This document shows, in pieces, positions 5,474 through 6,285 of a stretch of DNA of 6,285 nt. The notes beneath the pieces were generated by a model that was given only the letters and a program-made list of their open reading frames with translations, was not told the DNA's origin and made no database searches. A program made the translations under genes and the position numbers. How positions within the stretch are numbered: the stretch's first letter is position 1; each line of letters begins with the position of its first letter. Source of the stretch: CAYFNK01 sp964393215 (GTDB taxonomy: Archaea > Nanobdellota > Nanobdellia > SCGC-AAA011-G17 > PNOQ01); NCBI GenBank assembly GCA_964393215.1, contig CAYMSW010000037.1, positions 1 to 6,285 of the forward strand, read 5' to 3'.

Positions 5474-5510
5474 CATATCATTAAATTTTCTTTGAATTTA
5501 CACTGAGAAA

Positions 5511-5708
5511 ATGGAAGAGCAAAAAACAAAACGCACTGTAGCAACGAAGATTAAGAGTTTCATAACTCAGTCTAGAAGGGTTTTTAGAGTTACAAAGAAG
5601 CCTAGTAAAGATGAGTTTAGAATGATAGTCAAAGTTACAGCTATTGGAATAGCAGTCATTGGAGCTATTGGTTTTTTGATTCATGTTGTTTGGAGACTAT
5701 TAGGTTAA
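5511..5708 (+). CDS. secE: Preprotein translocase subunit SecE (Sec61-gamma)
   Basis: This 65-residue protein has the length and layout of archaeal SecE: a basic amphipathic N-terminal helix with RVFRVTKKPSKDEF (23-36), then one membrane span at about 41-62, and a very short exterior tail. The KKPS-x-x-EF motif followed by KVTAIG and IGFLIH is characteristic. SecE clamps the SecY channel together with Sec-beta and is essential for protein export and membrane insertion; SecY is not in the window. Spt5 starts one base after its stop codon (TAA-A-ATG), so the two are co-transcribed, as in many archaea and in bacterial secE-nusG. The start was chosen because it gives the normal N-terminal length, and no upstream in-frame start is supported. 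Confidence 0.93.
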   Translation: MEEQKTKRTVATKIKSFITQSRRVFRVTKKPSKDEFRMIVKVTAIGIAVIGAIGFLIHVVWRLLG

Positions 5709-5709
5709 A

Positions 5710-6183
5710 ATGGAAACTGAAATATTTGCATTGAGAACTACAGCAAACAGAGAAGATCAGGTTCTTGATTTTGTATCTTCTAATATTGAGAAGAAAGGTC
5801 TTGAAGTTTATAGCTTGTTCAGGCCACATGGCTTGAGAGGATATATCTTTATCGAGGCTAGATCTAGACAGGATGCTGAAGAATCATTTCAAGGTGTTCC
5901 TTATGCAAAAGAATTGTTGAAGAAACCATTGCAATACTCTGAAGTTGAACCAATGTTGGAGCAAACAAAGACTCAGATGAATATTAAGGATAATGATATT
6001 GTTGAAATCATTAGTGGGCCTTTCAAGAGAGAAAAGGCAAAGGTTATAAGAATTGACAAACTCAAGGAGGAAGTCGTTGTGGAGCTTTTGGAAGCTGCAG
6101 TTTCGATTCCAATTACAGTTAAGTTAGATTCATTGAAGGTGATCAGGAGAGAGGAAGACGAAGATGAGCAAGGAAACAGTTGA
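5710..6183 (+). CDS. spt5: Transcription elongation factor Spt5 (NusG homologue)
   Basis: This 157-residue protein has the two domains of archaeal Spt5. The NGN domain (about 3-84) opens with EIFALRTTANRED and includes LRGYIFIEA (42-50). The KOW domain (about 92-145) contains DIVEIISGPFKREKAKVIRID, with the KOW glycine at residue 103, and ends SIPITVKLDSLKVI. The NGN domain binds the RNA polymerase clamp, with Spt4 as usual partner, and keeps the enzyme processive; the KOW domain links to the ribosome or other factors. Spt4 is not encoded here. The last residues form an acidic tail (REEDEDEQ) within the stretch leading into, and overlapping by 20 bases, the L11 start. Its length matches archaeal homologues and no residues look missing. 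It is placed between secE and rpl11, the conserved archaeal order. Confidence 0.96.
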   Translation: METEIFALRTTANREDQVLDFVSSNIEKKGLEVYSLFRPHGLRGYIFIEARSRQDAEESFQGVPYAKELLKKPLQYSEVEPMLEQTKTQMNIKDNDIVEIISGPFKREKAKVIRIDKLKEEVVVELLEAAVSIPITVKLDSLKVIRREEDEDEQGNS

Positions 6184-6285
6184 TGTCATTGTTGACGGTG
6201 GAAAAGCTAGTGCGGGACCTGCAATGGGTCAGGCATTTGGTCCGTTAGGCGTAGATATGCAAGCAATTCTTGCTGAGATTAATAA
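6164..6285 (+). CDS. rpl11: Ribosomal protein L11 (uL11), 5' portion only
   Basis: The first 40 codons are present and the gene runs off the right edge. The start MSKETVDVIVDGGKASAGP followed by GPLGVDMQAILAEIN matches the N-terminal domain of archaeal L11. This domain sits in the GTPase-associated centre of the large subunit and moves when elongation factors bind. The ATG lies inside the end of spt5 (20-base overlap, different frame). GAGG at 6151-6154, nine bases upstream, may be its ribosome-binding site. Two prolines that are usually conserved in the PPxGPxLG stretch are replaced here by Ala20 and Gln23. L1 and P0 (L10) are expected downstream from the common archaeal order but lie outside the window. 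Confidence 0.95.
   Translation, partial: MSKETVDVIVDGGKASAGPAMGQAFGPLGVDMQAILAEIN

Noticed and set aside
5481..5684. Minus-strand open frame opposite secE
   Set aside because: SecE on the other strand is clearly real, and this translation shows no family features.
6064..6072. AAGGAGGAA inside spt5, a strong Shine-Dalgarno-like match
   Set aside because: It encodes Lys-Glu-Glu in the KOW domain, and no sensible start codon and open frame follow at the right distance.

Overview
This AT-rich window is a compact stretch of archaeal housekeeping genes. The archaeal assignment rests on several genes read directly from the sequence: an aIF5A with the TGKHGHAK modification loop, ribosomal protein L40e, a long SlyD-like FKBP of the archaeal FKBP26 type, an archaeal-type FtsZ, and the SecE / Spt5 / L11 cluster. 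Promoters look archaeal, with TATA-like boxes about 25 bases ahead of several start codons, and most genes appear leaderless. The small genes, near-zero spacing and expanded L40e zinc loop suggest a DPANN lineage, perhaps Woesearchaeota or Pacearchaeota. That placement is an inference, not shown by the sequence.

Layout. (1) 42-632, plus strand: a small calcineurin-like metallophosphoesterase whose tail overlaps the next gene. (2) 622-3119, minus strand: a four-gene unit transcribed right to left, aIF5A, L40e (54 codons), a membrane site-2 protease and a TatD-type hydrolase. Junctions are 1 base, a 4-base ATGA overlap, and 2 bases. (3) 3120-3201: a divergent promoter region serving aIF5A leftward and the FKBP peptidyl-prolyl isomerase (3202-3870) rightward. 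(4) 3940-5421, plus strand: ftsZ with its own promoter and a Shine-Dalgarno-like site, followed 3 bases later by an unrecognised 120-residue gene. (5) 5511-6285, plus strand: secE, spt5 and the first 40 codons of rpl11, running off the window edge.

The genes cover translation (aIF5A, L40e, L11), transcription elongation (Spt5), protein export (SecE), protein folding (FKBP), membrane proteolysis (site-2 protease), cell division (FtsZ) and hydrolases of uncertain substrate (metallophosphoesterase, TatD). The order ftsZ-secE-spt5-rpl11 is a known conserved archaeal arrangement. The 120-residue gene wedged between ftsZ and secE is the one real unknown and the best lead.

I see no mobile element, CRISPR array, tRNA or rRNA gene, and no gene-free stretch over 300 bases; the longest gap is about 89 bases. 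I do not see a clear new multi-gene system. The points of interest are the ftsZ-linked unknown, departures from family consensus (phosphoesterase DxE, L11 prolines, L40e zinc spacing), and the compact mixed-function operon.
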